DNA from: Arthrobacter sp. efr-133-R2A-120 | GTDB lineage: Bacteria; Actinomycetota; Actinomycetes; Actinomycetales; Micrococcaceae | DNA: 64,000 nt | NCBI RefSeq assembly: GCF_030209835.1 | Contig: NZ_JARVRF010000011.1 | Location: 186,001 to 250,000 of the forward strand | Direction: 5' to 3' | Shown: positions 16,693-25,226 of the stretch, piece by piece | Layout: every line of letters begins with the position of its first letter | Numbering within the stretch: the stretch's first letter is position 1 | The notes under the pieces: model-generated | What the model was told of the DNA's origin: nothing | What the model saw: the letters and a program-made list of their open reading frames with translations, nothing else | Databases searched by the model: none | Made by a program: the position numbers and the translations under genes

Positions 16693-17901
16693 ATGGCATC
16701 AACGAACGAGACAGCGACGCTGCGGAAGTTCCCGTTCCAGAGGGACTGGCCGCTGAGCCAGCCCCCCGAAATGGCCGAAGTCCGCAAGATCGAGCCCATC
16801 AGCAAAGTGCAGCTTTGGGATGGTTCAACGGCTTGGCTCGCCACGCGATACGCCGACATCAAACAACTGCTCAATGACCGGGCACTGTCCTCGGACACCT
16901 TGCGCCCCGGATTTCCGCAATCGAGCGAAACGGCCGCCTCATTCCGAAAGGGCCAGCGCGTGTTCGCGCGCATGGACCCGCCCCAACACGACCAACACCG
17001 CCTCATGCTGACCGCGGACTTCATGATTCGCCGGGTACGGGAGTATCGCCCCTACCTCGACGCCATGATCGATCAAATATTCGACGAGATGGAGGAAACC
17101 GGCGGCCCGGTCGACCTGGTTCAGAGCTTGGCACTGCCGGTTCCGTCCCGAGTGATCACAAAGCTGCTTGATCTCCCGGCCGAAGACAGCGCCTTCTTCC
17201 TCGACCGCGTCCAGACAGCAATGAGCCTGGACAGCACCCCGGAAGAATCGCAGCAAGCCGGCGCCGACACGCTGGCCTACTTCGCCCGGGTCATCGAAGA
17301 ACGCTGGGACAGTGAAGCCGATGACCTGATCAGCCGGCTGGTGCGCGGCAGGGTGCGAACGGGGGAACTCACTGCGGAGGAACTGCAACACATGTTGCAC
17401 CTGATCCTCGTGGGCGGCTTCGACACCACCGCCAACATGATCGCGCTTGGCACTCTCGTCTTCCTGGAAAATCCGGACCAGATCCAGACGTTGCGGGAGA
17501 ATCCCGATCTGGTTCCGGGTGCCGTGGAAGAACTGCTGCGCTACCTCAGCGTCGCCCACCACGTCGCGTATCGTCAGGCTGCCGCTGACACATCCATCGG
17601 CGGCGTCGACATCCGCGCCGGCGACGGGGTGATCGCCCCCATCATGGCGGCCAACCATGACCCGGAGGTCTTCGCGGACCCAGAAAAGTTCGACGTCACG
17701 CGTGACGCACGGCGTCACCTCGCCTTCGGTTACGGTGTGCACCAGTGTCTCGGTCAACCCCTGGCCCGCGTCGAGTTGCAAGCCGTCTTCGCCAAGATCT
17801 TCGAGCGGTTCCCCAACCTTCGACTAGTCGAAAAGATCGAAAACCTCGAATTCCACAACTCCATCATTTACGGCGTCGAGTCAGTCCTCGTGGACTGGTA
17901 A
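16693..17901 (+). CDS. Cytochrome P450
   Basis: The ATG at 16693 is chosen because AAAGGAG lies 6-8 nt upstream; the open frame to the left overlaps the SDR gene. The 402-residue product has the I-helix GGFDTTAN motif (oxygen activation), the K-helix EELLR (ExxR) and the haem loop FGYGVHQCLG with the Cys ligand near residue 352. MDPPQHDQHR is the usual soluble bacterial CYP C-helix segment. There is no membrane anchor. It is a class I P450 that takes electrons from the ferredoxin directly downstream. Confidence 0.96.
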   Translation: MASTNETATLRKFPFQRDWPLSQPPEMAEVRKIEPISKVQLWDGSTAWLATRYADIKQLLNDRALSSDTLRPGFPQSSETAASFRKGQRVFARMDPPQHDQHRLMLTADFMIRRVREYRPYLDAMIDQIFDEMEETGGPVDLVQSLALPVPSRVITKLLDLPAEDSAFFLDRVQTAMSLDSTPEESQQAGADTLAYFARVIEERWDSEADDLISRLVRGRVRTGELTAEELQHMLHLILVGGFDTTANMIALGTLVFLENPDQIQTLRENPDLVPGAVEELLRYLSVAHHVAYRQAAADTSIGGVDIRAGDGVIAPIMAANHDPEVFADPEKFDVTRDARRHLAFGYGVHQCLGQPLARVELQAVFAKIFERFPNLRLVEKIENLEFHNSIIYGVESVLVDW

Positions 17902-17945
17902 CCGAGCCATACGGACATGCAGCACATCCAGAGAGGACACAAATC

Positions 17946-18158
17946 ATGGCAAACAAGACAATTGAGGTGCTCCACGAGCGCTGCATGGGCGCAGGAAACT
18001 GCGTCGAAGTAGCGCCGGACTTCTTTGACCAAGACCCCATGGACGGTACGGTCATCCTGCTCCACCCACAGGTTGCGCCCGGCGACGAGGCGGTTGTCGA
18101 GAAGGCAGCTAACGTGTGCCCCGTTGCGGCAATCATCCTTCATTCTGCCGCAAGCTAA
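17946..18158 (+). CDS. Ferredoxin of the P450 system ([3Fe-4S] or [4Fe-4S])
   Basis: A 70-residue ferredoxin starting at the ATG at 17946. The cluster motif is CMGAGNC (C-x2-G-x2-C) near residue 13, with the last Cys in a CPVAAI motif near residue 59. The middle position of the first motif is Gly rather than Cys, the pattern of actinobacterial single-cluster [3Fe-4S] ferredoxins paired with CYPs. Such small ferredoxins nearly always lie beside their P450, as here. Confidence 0.92.
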   Translation: MANKTIEVLHERCMGAGNCVEVAPDFFDQDPMDGTVILLHPQVAPGDEAVVEKAANVCPVAAIILHSAAS

Positions 18159-18159
18159 C

Positions 18160-18702
18160 ATGAACAACACTGCAGATGCGGGGACCGGCAAGCAGAAGGG
18201 GATGGTCCGCGCCCACCCCCTCGTGCCTGCATCTGCCGGCGAAATGCACTGGGGCGTCAAAGCCAGTTTCCTGAGTTACGTGAAGAACTCCGGTGGCAAG
18301 ACCGCGATCGTCCTCCCGGCGAGTGTCACGGGTGAGGCATTCACGTTTCCTCGTCGCGCCGGCGAGTACCCGCCGGGTACGGTCCGGTTCTCGGGCGGGG
18401 TGGCTTTCAGCGCCCACGGCGGCATGATGACCGTCATCCTGGCTGAACCGGCGATCGAGACCAGTTCAGACGGATTGTGGCTGACGATAGCCGATACCGG
18501 CGACATAACGGACGAGTCCAGGCGTCGTCGGATCGCCCGGTTGGTACCGGCGAATTCCCACGGGAACATCCCTGCTTGCTCGTCCACGTTGACTCCCCTG
18601 CTCGCCTGGTCGGGCGTGGGGCTCTTCGGGGACGTGTATGCGGAAGGCACCGCTTTTGACCCTCTGGTCCTGATGGCCAAGGACCCCGTCAATGGCCCCT
18701 AA
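18160..18702 (+). CDS. HtaA-domain protein, single domain without export signal
   Basis: A 180-residue protein starting 1 nt after the ferredoxin stop. Residues about 29-120 match the HtaA domain pattern: WGVKASFLSYV, a TFPRRAGEY stretch, GTVRFSGGVAFSAHGG and a C-terminal TLTPLL segment. HtaA domains bind haem in corynebacterial cell-surface uptake proteins. Here there is no signal peptide, anchor or sorting motif, so it looks cytoplasmic. Its position after a P450 and its ferredoxin suggests a ligand- or haem-related role in this pathway. No experiment known to me defines this class. Confidence 0.72.
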   Translation: MNNTADAGTGKQKGMVRAHPLVPASAGEMHWGVKASFLSYVKNSGGKTAIVLPASVTGEAFTFPRRAGEYPPGTVRFSGGVAFSAHGGMMTVILAEPAIETSSDGLWLTIADTGDITDESRRRRIARLVPANSHGNIPACSSTLTPLLAWSGVGLFGDVYAEGTAFDPLVLMAKDPVNGP

Positions 18703-18720
18703 TAAGAAACCACGGCCCCT

Positions 18721-19926
18721 GTGAAGTCGCGCGGCGATACATCATCCCTCGCCCGCATCGTTGGGCTCGCGTTCCTCACGGTCGGAATCGGTACCCAGCT
18801 CGCCACACCTTTGCTTCCGAGCTATGGACGGCAGCTCGGATTGGGGGTGGCCGATCTTTCGGCGGTATATAGCGTCTTCCTGATCGCCCTCGTTCCGGTG
18901 CTCCTGGTTATGACCTTTCACCGGATGCAGTCACATCCGGTACTGCTCTTGTTCCTTGGCCTGCTGGCCACGATGGCCGCCGACGTGGCCTATCTGACGG
19001 TAAGTCTTCCCGGGCTGCTTGTAGGACGCGCCTTGAGCGGAATCAGCCTCGGCTTCGGTGCCGGCGCCGCGGCCACCCTCACCTTGGCTCTTGTAGGTGA
19101 GCGCGGACGCACCATGGTCGCAACCGTCACTATTGTCGGAGCCCTGAGCGGCACCGGCGGTGCCGTCCTGGTAGCCGAGTTCGCCCCCGCCCCGCTAGTC
19201 ACTGGCTTCGGCGTCCATCTCGTCCTCGCCGCCGCGGCCGTTGCGATGGTGGGCGTGGGCCTGAGGCCGTCCCGGACTCGATCCCTACCCGTGGATGCCG
19301 CCAGAGTGTCAGAGACCGCGGAAGCGCCCGGCCCACCACTGTGGATCGGTTACTTGCTCGGATCCATGGCCTTCACCGTTGGCGGCCTGGTCGTCGCACT
19401 AGTCCCACTCTCGGCCACGATCGCCTTTCAGTCGACATCGCTGGTTTTGGCGAACTCGGCCTCCATCAGCATGCTCGTTCTCGCGAACATCGGGCAGTAC
19501 TCGTTGGCCCGAGCCTCCATGAGGTCGGCGACGGTCATCTCCGCGCTGTCGATCGCCGCAGGAGGCCTTATGACGGCGCTGGGACTCACCGTGGCGTCCC
19601 TCCCTCTGGTGATTGCGGGGTGTGGGATGGCGGGCATCGGACAGGGACTCGGCTATCGGACCGGGATGAGGATCGTGATGGGGGGATTGACCCCCAGACA
19701 GCAGGGGGTGGGGACATCCATGTACTCCTGCGTTGCGTATGCGGCGTGCGCCATTCTCGTGTTCGGGTCCGGACTTGTTGTGAGGTCGCTGGGAAATATC
19801 ACCGGAATGTGGACGGTCCTGAGTGCCCTCGTCGTCCCAGCCGCAGCTCTGTGTTTTGGTGCGGGGCTGCAACGCATAAAGACCCAAACTCGGCGTGCCT
19901 CTTTGTACGCCGGGCAAATCGACTGA
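18721..19926 (+). CDS. MFS transporter
   Basis: A 401-residue protein with about 12 hydrophobic helices. The first half has a GRALSGISLGFGAGAA stretch (motif C-like region), and a polar linker near residue 180-200 separates the two halves. It begins at GTG 18 nt after the HtaA gene and ends 13 nt before the VOC gene, so it belongs to the P450 operon. It may export an intermediate or import the P450 substrate. Confidence 0.85.
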   Translation: MKSRGDTSSLARIVGLAFLTVGIGTQLATPLLPSYGRQLGLGVADLSAVYSVFLIALVPVLLVMTFHRMQSHPVLLLFLGLLATMAADVAYLTVSLPGLLVGRALSGISLGFGAGAAATLTLALVGERGRTMVATVTIVGALSGTGGAVLVAEFAPAPLVTGFGVHLVLAAAAVAMVGVGLRPSRTRSLPVDAARVSETAEAPGPPLWIGYLLGSMAFTVGGLVVALVPLSATIAFQSTSLVLANSASISMLVLANIGQYSLARASMRSATVISALSIAAGGLMTALGLTVASLPLVIAGCGMAGIGQGLGYRTGMRIVMGGLTPRQQGVGTSMYSCVAYAACAILVFGSGLVVRSLGNITGMWTVLSALVVPAAALCFGAGLQRIKTQTRRASLYAGQID

Positions 19927-19939
19927 AAGGAACACCGCA

Positions 19940-20401
19940 GTGCTGGTCAATCACATAGGAATCACGGTCGGTGACATCGACGCCGGCGTCGAGTTCTACA
20001 GCGAACTGTTCAACCTGAGGTTGCTCGTTGCGCCCCACGAAGCGAGCATCCAAACGGCGGCAGCTGATCGTCGCAAGGACGTGTTCGGCGAAAAGTGGAA
20101 ACACATGCGGCTCGCCCACTTAAGCGATGGATCCGGCGTCGGCATAGAGCTCTTCGAATTCGTTGAACCCGCCGTCGAATACCGGGACGAGCACTTTGAA
20201 TACTGGAAAGCAGGAATCCACCACCTTGCCTTCACCGTGGAGGATCTCGACACTTCAGTCGAGAAACTCGTTGCACTGGGCGGCCGCACCCGAAGCCGGA
20301 TACACATCACTGCTTCGGGCACCAGGGTACGGTACTGCGAAGACCCGTGGGGAACCCCGGTAGAACTCGTGAGCACCAGTTACCACGAACTCGTCTCCTG
20401 A
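19940..20401 (+). CDS. VOC (glyoxalase/bleomycin-resistance) superfamily protein
   Basis: The GTG at 19940 is chosen because GAAAGG lies 9 nt upstream and the family opening (VNHIGITVGDIDAGVEFYSELF) follows directly. The 153-residue protein has two beta-alpha-beta-beta-beta modules. The likely metal ligands are His near residue 5, Glu in IELFEF, His in IHHLAFTV and Glu in PVELV, the pattern of methylmalonyl-CoA epimerases, glyoxalases and extradiol dioxygenases. An epimerase or lyase role on an acyl-CoA would fit the neighbourhood; the substrate is not known. Confidence 0.85.
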   Translation: MLVNHIGITVGDIDAGVEFYSELFNLRLLVAPHEASIQTAAADRRKDVFGEKWKHMRLAHLSDGSGVGIELFEFVEPAVEYRDEHFEYWKAGIHHLAFTVEDLDTSVEKLVALGGRTRSRIHITASGTRVRYCEDPWGTPVELVSTSYHELVS

Positions 20402-20486
20402 GCGGCGAGATCGTGCGCGACCCATTGAGGATGCCCGGAAGCGGGGATAACCTGAGCCACGGACGTTCACTGCAAAGGAGACGGTC

Positions 20487-21425
20487 ATGAAGGCTTGGCA
20501 GTTCGTTACCGAGATCCACCCACTGGAGCTGCATGATGTTCCGGCCCCGGTTCCCGGGCCGGGGGAGCTCGTCCTTGACGTCAAGGCCGCGGGCATATGC
20601 CACAGCGACGTCGGATTCCTCGACGGAACGTTGTCCGGGCTCCTGCCCAAGCGGCCGATCACGCTCGGACACGAAATTGCCGGCGTGGTCTCGGCGGTCG
20701 GATCCGACGTCACCGGGTTTGCGACGGGTCAGCGTGTCGCCATCCCTTGCGATATCCCCACGCCTGGAACCAGCTTGGATGGCGGATTCGCCGAGAAGGT
20801 CCTCACCCCGGCCAGGTTCGTCATCCCGGTGCCGGACGGGGTTCCCTTCGACCAGGCAGCCGCGGCGACCGACGCAGGAATGACGGCGTACCACGCCGCC
20901 ATGACGGTCGGCGGCGTGAAGGCCGGCGACAAGGTCGGCATCATCGGGCTCGGCGGTCTTGGATCCCTCGCGGTGCAGGTCTGTATCGGTGCCGGCGCCG
21001 AGGTTTTCGCGGCCGAGGTCAACGAAAAGGTCTGGGACCTGGGCAGGGAACTCGGTGTGACCGCCGTCGCCAAAGACATCCGCGAATTCGCCGACAAGGA
21101 CCTTGACGTCATCATCGACTATGCGGGATTCGGAACGACGACCGCAGGCGCCATCGAGACGGTCCGTCCCGACGGCAAGGTCGTCCAGGTCGGGCTGGGC
21201 CGCCCAGAGGGCACACTTAACCTGCAGCGCCTGACACTCTCCCGACTCACCCTCGTCGGGTCCCAGGCCGGAACCCAGGAGGACTGCGCCGCGGTGCTGA
21301 AGCTCATCAGCGACGGCAAGCTCAAGGCCAACATCACCACCATCTCGTTCGACGAGATCGGCGAAGGCGTGCAGAAACTCGAGCGCGGCGAGGTCGTCGG
21401 CCGTCTCGTGGCCGTCCGCGACTGA
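20487..21425 (+). CDS. Zinc-type alcohol dehydrogenase lacking the structural zinc loop
   Basis: A 312-residue MDR dehydrogenase. The catalytic zinc ligands are present (Cys38 in GICHSD and His62-Glu63 in GHE), and the NAD(P) fold reads GLGGLGS. Where classical members carry a roughly 20-residue lobe with four Cys for structural zinc, this protein goes straight from RVAIPCD to GTSLDGGFAE. It is thus about 30 residues shorter than usual. It starts at ATG behind AAAGGAGA and ends before a strong terminator. It likely oxidises a primary or secondary alcohol of the pathway. Confidence 0.88.
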   Translation: MKAWQFVTEIHPLELHDVPAPVPGPGELVLDVKAAGICHSDVGFLDGTLSGLLPKRPITLGHEIAGVVSAVGSDVTGFATGQRVAIPCDIPTPGTSLDGGFAEKVLTPARFVIPVPDGVPFDQAAAATDAGMTAYHAAMTVGGVKAGDKVGIIGLGGLGSLAVQVCIGAGAEVFAAEVNEKVWDLGRELGVTAVAKDIREFADKDLDVIIDYAGFGTTTAGAIETVRPDGKVVQVGLGRPEGTLNLQRLTLSRLTLVGSQAGTQEDCAAVLKLISDGKLKANITTISFDEIGEGVQKLERGEVVGRLVAVRD

Positions 21426-21443
21426 CACGGCCCATGGAGAAGT

Positions 21444-21483
21444 GCGACTGCCGCGCCCCTTGGCTGGGGAGCGCGGCAGTCGC
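21444..21483. terminator. Bidirectional terminator between convergent operons
   Basis: A long inverted repeat: GCGACTGCCGCGCCCC pairs with GGGG-A-GCGCGGCAGTCGC across a 6-nt loop, with one bulged A. It lies between the rightward alcohol dehydrogenase and the leftward reductase. Confidence 0.75.
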
Positions 21484-21602
21484 TCTGTGGTGCTCGAAAT
21501 CGGTTAGGACGAGCGTGTTGCTGATGCCCCCGTTGTTGCCGCCCGGGTCAAGGGTAGTGCGGTCTCGATGATCGCACCTCGCAATCGACCGCGGCTGCCC
21601 TG

Positions 21603-22598
21603 TCAGAGTTCGAGGACGAGCCGCGGGCAGTCCCTCTTGGCGCGTGAGACGCAGATGAACATGCTCTCGCTGTCGGCGCGTTCGGCGGAGGTGAGGATGG
21701 AGTCCCGGTGGTCAACGTCGCCCTCGAGGAGATAGGTCTCGCAGGTCCCGCAGGTTCCTTCACGGCAGGAGGAGTCGATGGAAATGCCGTTAATCTCTGC
21801 GATCTCCAGGATGGACTTGCCGGCGGGGACGGTGGCGGTGACGCCGCTGAGCTCGAAAGTGACCTCGAAGGCCGCATCCGCGTGATGCTCGACAACCTTC
21901 GGGGCGAAGCGCTCCAGGTGCAGGGAACCTTCCGGCCAGTGTTCCGTCGCGCCCTCGACCACGCGCAGCAGTGGTTCGGGCCCGCACGCGTAAACGAGCG
22001 TGTCAGCCTGCACCTCGGCGAAGTACGATGCAAAATCGACGCGTCCGTCGATGTCTTCCGGCACGAACTGCACCCGGGCACCGTATGGGGCAAGTTCGTC
22101 GAGGAAGGCCATTGAGGAACGTGACCGGCCACCGTACACGAGGGTCCAGTCTGCGCCGTCCCGTGTTGCCTGCCGGAGCATGGGCAGAATCGGGGTGATG
22201 CCTATGCCACCTGCAACGAACCGGTAGCGCGGGGACGGGGCGAGCCCGAAGTTGTTGCGGGGCGTACCGATCTGAATCGTGCTGCCCGCATGTACCGTCT
22301 CGTGAAGGAGGCGCGAGCCGCCCCGCCCGTCGGCGACGTTCAGGACGCCCACCCGCCAACGGGTATTGTCGGCGGGGTCAGAACACAGCGAGTACTGCCT
22401 GACCGCATCTTGACCCACGTGGACGTCAATGTGTGCCCCTGGAGTCCACTCGGGCAGCGGCCGCCCATCGGGGTGCGCGAGTGTCAGCGCGATTACGCCG
22501 TCGGACTGGTTATGGCGCTCGAGAACCCTGAGCGTGAGGATCTCGTGGGCGGTGCTTCCCGCACCGCGGTCGCGGGACTCGGTATGCGTGGTGGTCAT
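21603..22598 (-). CDS. PDR/VanB-type oxidoreductase (FMN/NADH + [2Fe-2S])
   Basis: A 331-residue phthalate-dioxygenase-reductase-type protein. An N-terminal flavin domain has RQYSLCSDP, a nucleotide domain has AGGIGITPILPML and YACGPEPLL, and a C-terminal plant-type ferredoxin domain has the C-x4-C-x2-C motif CREGTCGTC with a distal Cys in FICVSR. It passes electrons from NADH to an oxygenase or demethylase. No Rieske oxygenase large subunit is visible beside it, so the partner may be the Rieske protein at the left edge, the P450, or an enzyme outside the window. Confidence 0.92.
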   Translation of the reverse strand: MTTTHTESRDRGAGSTAHEILTLRVLERHNQSDGVIALTLAHPDGRPLPEWTPGAHIDVHVGQDAVRQYSLCSDPADNTRWRVGVLNVADGRGGSRLLHETVHAGSTIQIGTPRNNFGLAPSPRYRFVAGGIGITPILPMLRQATRDGADWTLVYGGRSRSSMAFLDELAPYGARVQFVPEDIDGRVDFASYFAEVQADTLVYACGPEPLLRVVEGATEHWPEGSLHLERFAPKVVEHHADAAFEVTFELSGVTATVPAGKSILEIAEINGISIDSSCREGTCGTCETYLLEGDVDHRDSILTSAERADSESMFICVSRAKRDCPRLVLEL

Positions 22599-22627
22599 TG
22601 TGCGACTTCCTTGGTGTGAAGTGAGTG

Positions 22628-23794
22628 TCAGCCTTCGAGGAGGCGGCGGGCGATGACGAGTTGCTGGATCTCGTTGGTTCCCTCGCCAAGGATCAGGAGA
22701 GGTGCGTCGCGGTAGAGCCGCTCGACCATGAACTCTTGCGAGTAGCCGTAACCGCCATGGATACGCATCGCCTCAAGGGCGACCTCGGCTGCGGTCTCGG
22801 TCGCGAAGAACTTGGCCATGCCTGCTTCGAGGTCGGATCGGGCACCGGTGGTCTTGAGCCTTGCAGCCTCAAGCATCAGCAGTTCCGCAGCCTTGATTTT
22901 CGTGCCCATCTGGGCGATCTTCAACTGGATGGCTTGATGCTTTGCGATCGGCTTGCCGAACGTTTCGCGTTCGTTGGCGTACTTGATGGACTGTTCGAGG
23001 GCGCAGGTTGCCAGACCCACAGCCCGCGCGGCAACGTTGACGCGGCCCAGTTCGACAGCCGCCATGAACTGCTTGAAGCCCTTGCCTACCGCGGCTTCGC
23101 CGCCGAGAACGCTGCTGACCGGAGTGTGGAAGCCGTCGAAGACGATCTCGGTGGATTCTACCCCCTTGTACCCCAGTTTCTTGAGCTGCCCGGGTACCGT
23201 GATGCCCGGCTGTTCCTGCACACCAGGATCTTTCTCGATAATGAAAGCAGTCATCCCGCGGTGCCGCGGCTCGGCCGTGGGGTCGGTCACCGCGAGGATC
23301 ATCACCATTCCGGCGCGCAATCCGTTCGTGGCCCACATCTTCTGGCCATCGATGATGTAGTCGTCCCCGGTGCGGCGTGCCCGGGTGCTTATCGCCTGGA
23401 CATCGGAGCCTGCATGCGGTTCGGTCATCGAATAGGCGCTGCGCAACTCACCGGTGGCCATGCGCGGGAGATAGCGCCGCTTCTGCTCTTCGGTACCGAA
23501 GGTCTGAATCATCCATGCCGCCATGAAGTGGGTATTGATGACACCTGAAAGCGAGATCCATCCGCGGGAGAGCTCCTTGATGACCAAGGCATAGGTGAAG
23601 ACATCAAGTCCCAGGCCGCCGTACTCTTCCGGGATCGTGATGCCGAACAGCCCCATTTCCTTCATGGCCTCAACGAGCTCTTCGGGGAACTCATCTTTGT
23701 GATCAAAGCCTGATGCCACCGGCAGGACCTGCTTGTCCACAAAGGTTCGGATGAGTCCGACGAGGTCTTCCTGCTCTTCAGTGAGTTCGGTCAT
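22628..23794 (-). CDS. Acyl-CoA dehydrogenase
   Basis: The ATG at 23794 is chosen over 23821 because GAGGAG lies 8 nt before it. The 388-residue flavoprotein has the family opening (EEQEDLVGLIRTFVDKQVLP), the YSMTEPHAGSD segment near residue 120, an RIHGGYGYSQEF stretch and the catalytic Glu in GEGTNEIQ near the C terminus. It introduces a 2,3-double bond into an acyl-CoA and gives electrons to ETF; etfBA genes lie at 32.7-34.5 kb. It is followed closely by the PDR reductase gene on the same strand. Confidence 0.94.
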   Translation of the reverse strand: MTELTEEQEDLVGLIRTFVDKQVLPVASGFDHKDEFPEELVEAMKEMGLFGITIPEEYGGLGLDVFTYALVIKELSRGWISLSGVINTHFMAAWMIQTFGTEEQKRRYLPRMATGELRSAYSMTEPHAGSDVQAISTRARRTGDDYIIDGQKMWATNGLRAGMVMILAVTDPTAEPRHRGMTAFIIEKDPGVQEQPGITVPGQLKKLGYKGVESTEIVFDGFHTPVSSVLGGEAAVGKGFKQFMAAVELGRVNVAARAVGLATCALEQSIKYANERETFGKPIAKHQAIQLKIAQMGTKIKAAELLMLEAARLKTTGARSDLEAGMAKFFATETAAEVALEAMRIHGGYGYSQEFMVERLYRDAPLLILGEGTNEIQQLVIARRLLEG

Positions 23795-23836
23795 GCCTTT
23801 GGCTCCTCGGGTTCGGGACATCTATGCCCCACGACT

Positions 23837-23869
23837 ATTGATGCATATAATTATGATGAACATCATGAG
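23837..23869. promoter_or_regulatory. Divergent promoter/operator with shared 16-bp element
   Basis: ATTGATGCATATAATT (23837-23852) matches the element at 7736 and 10681 and contains a TATAAT -10 for the rightward gene. It is followed by ATGATG-AAC-ATCAT, a short inverted repeat at about 23853-23866. It lies between the acyl-CoA dehydrogenase (leftward) and the CoA-transferase-like gene (rightward). Confidence 0.6.
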
Positions 23870-23908
23870 ATTGTGCAAGAGGAAGCGCACGGACGGGAGA
23901 TTGTGGCA

Positions 23909-25201
23909 ATGACGCGACACCAGGCACGTGAAGGCCGGGCTTATGTGAGGGCGGCAGCCGAGATCCTTGACGGCAAGGACCACTTGAACCTCGTATCAGC
24001 GATGTCCCCCCAACAGCCGACACGCCTGATCGCGACCTTGCTGAGTGAGGCGCGGCGCCGGGAAATCCGGGTCAGTCTCTACGTATCGGACTTGACCGCC
24101 CGCTTTGCCTTTCTTGACGACAACGCCGAGGACGACCTGCGATCTGGAAGACTGCGCATCACGATGCTCGCGGGTGGTGCGCCGCTGGCACTCGCCCACC
24201 TCGTCGACAGCCTGCCTGTGTCGCTATGGGAGACCGATCGCCTACTGTCCTCCGGAGTCATTCCCTGCGATGTTTACGCGGTTCGCGTCGCTCGGGGCGT
24301 CGGGGGCTTTGAACTCGGCAATGCCGTGGGCTTCACACCTACCCTCGCGGCTATGCGCGAGGTTCGCCTCGCCGTCGAGGTTGCACCCGCTGGGGAGTAT
24401 ATGGGGGGATTGTTCCCGACCCCCTCGGAGTGGTGGGCCGATGCTGTCACCGTCTCCGACGACAGCGCCGCAGTCAGCCCTGTCGTCGCGGCAGCCGCTG
24501 CGGAACCGGTGCGTGATCGGATTGCCGAACTTGTGGCGGGCTTGATCCCCGGCGATGCCACCCTCGAGGTGGGTTTGGGCGGTGTGGCCGACGCGCTGAT
24601 CGGCGCCCTCGCCACCCGGCCCGGCATCGGCATCCACTCCGGAATTCTTCCCTGGTCGCTGCGCGAATACCTTGTAGAAGGGTCCTATACTGCCGTTTCG
24701 AAAACGGTTGATCCCGGGCTGAACGTCGCCACCGGTCTGGCGGTGGACGCTGGTGCCGCTGCCTGGCCGGAAACGATACGTTTGCACCCCGTGAGCTTGA
24801 CGCATGACCCCTTCCGGCTCGCGCAACAACACAAGCTGTGGGGCGTGAACTCGGGGTTTAGTGTGGACCTCTCGGGGCAGGTCAATGCCGAATGGGTGGG
24901 CGGCGTCAAAGTGGCAGTGGGAGGGGGCCAGCATGATTTCACGAGAGCTTCCCACCAGAGTGTGGGCGGGGCATCCGTCATCGCGCTCCCGTCCCGGAGT
25001 GGGCGAGGACTTGGCCGCATCGTCAAGTCGCTCGCGGGGCTGACCCCGGTAACTACCTCGGCTAGCGACGTTGACTTCGTCGTCACCGAGTGGGGGATTG
25101 CGGAGTTAGGTGGGCAGAGCCTGGAGGAACGTGCCCGGGCACTGATCGCGATCGCGCACCCGGAGGATCGCGACGGATTGTGCGCATCAGTCGGCAACTG
25201 A
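23909..25201 (+). CDS. Acetyl-CoA hydrolase/transferase family protein
   Basis: The ATG at 23909 follows a GGGAG site; a GTG at 23873 is the alternative. The 430-residue protein matches class I CoA-transferases of the acetyl-CoA hydrolase/4-hydroxybutyrate CoA-transferase type. Evidence is the GVGGFELGNAVG and VGLGGVADALIGAL segments, GIHSGILPWSLREY and the family-typical C terminus FVVTEWGIAELGGQSLEERA. The catalytic Glu of active members is not clearly placed: the usual position in the central part reads WGVNSGFSVDL, so activity should be tested. It would shuttle CoA between acids of this pathway. Confidence 0.83.
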   Translation: MTRHQAREGRAYVRAAAEILDGKDHLNLVSAMSPQQPTRLIATLLSEARRREIRVSLYVSDLTARFAFLDDNAEDDLRSGRLRITMLAGGAPLALAHLVDSLPVSLWETDRLLSSGVIPCDVYAVRVARGVGGFELGNAVGFTPTLAAMREVRLAVEVAPAGEYMGGLFPTPSEWWADAVTVSDDSAAVSPVVAAAAAEPVRDRIAELVAGLIPGDATLEVGLGGVADALIGALATRPGIGIHSGILPWSLREYLVEGSYTAVSKTVDPGLNVATGLAVDAGAAAWPETIRLHPVSLTHDPFRLAQQHKLWGVNSGFSVDLSGQVNAEWVGGVKVAVGGGQHDFTRASHQSVGGASVIALPSRSGRGLGRIVKSLAGLTPVTTSASDVDFVVTEWGIAELGGQSLEERARALIAIAHPEDRDGLCASVGN

Positions 25202-25226
25202 TGCCGTGAGTCGTCGGTGGGGTGCT

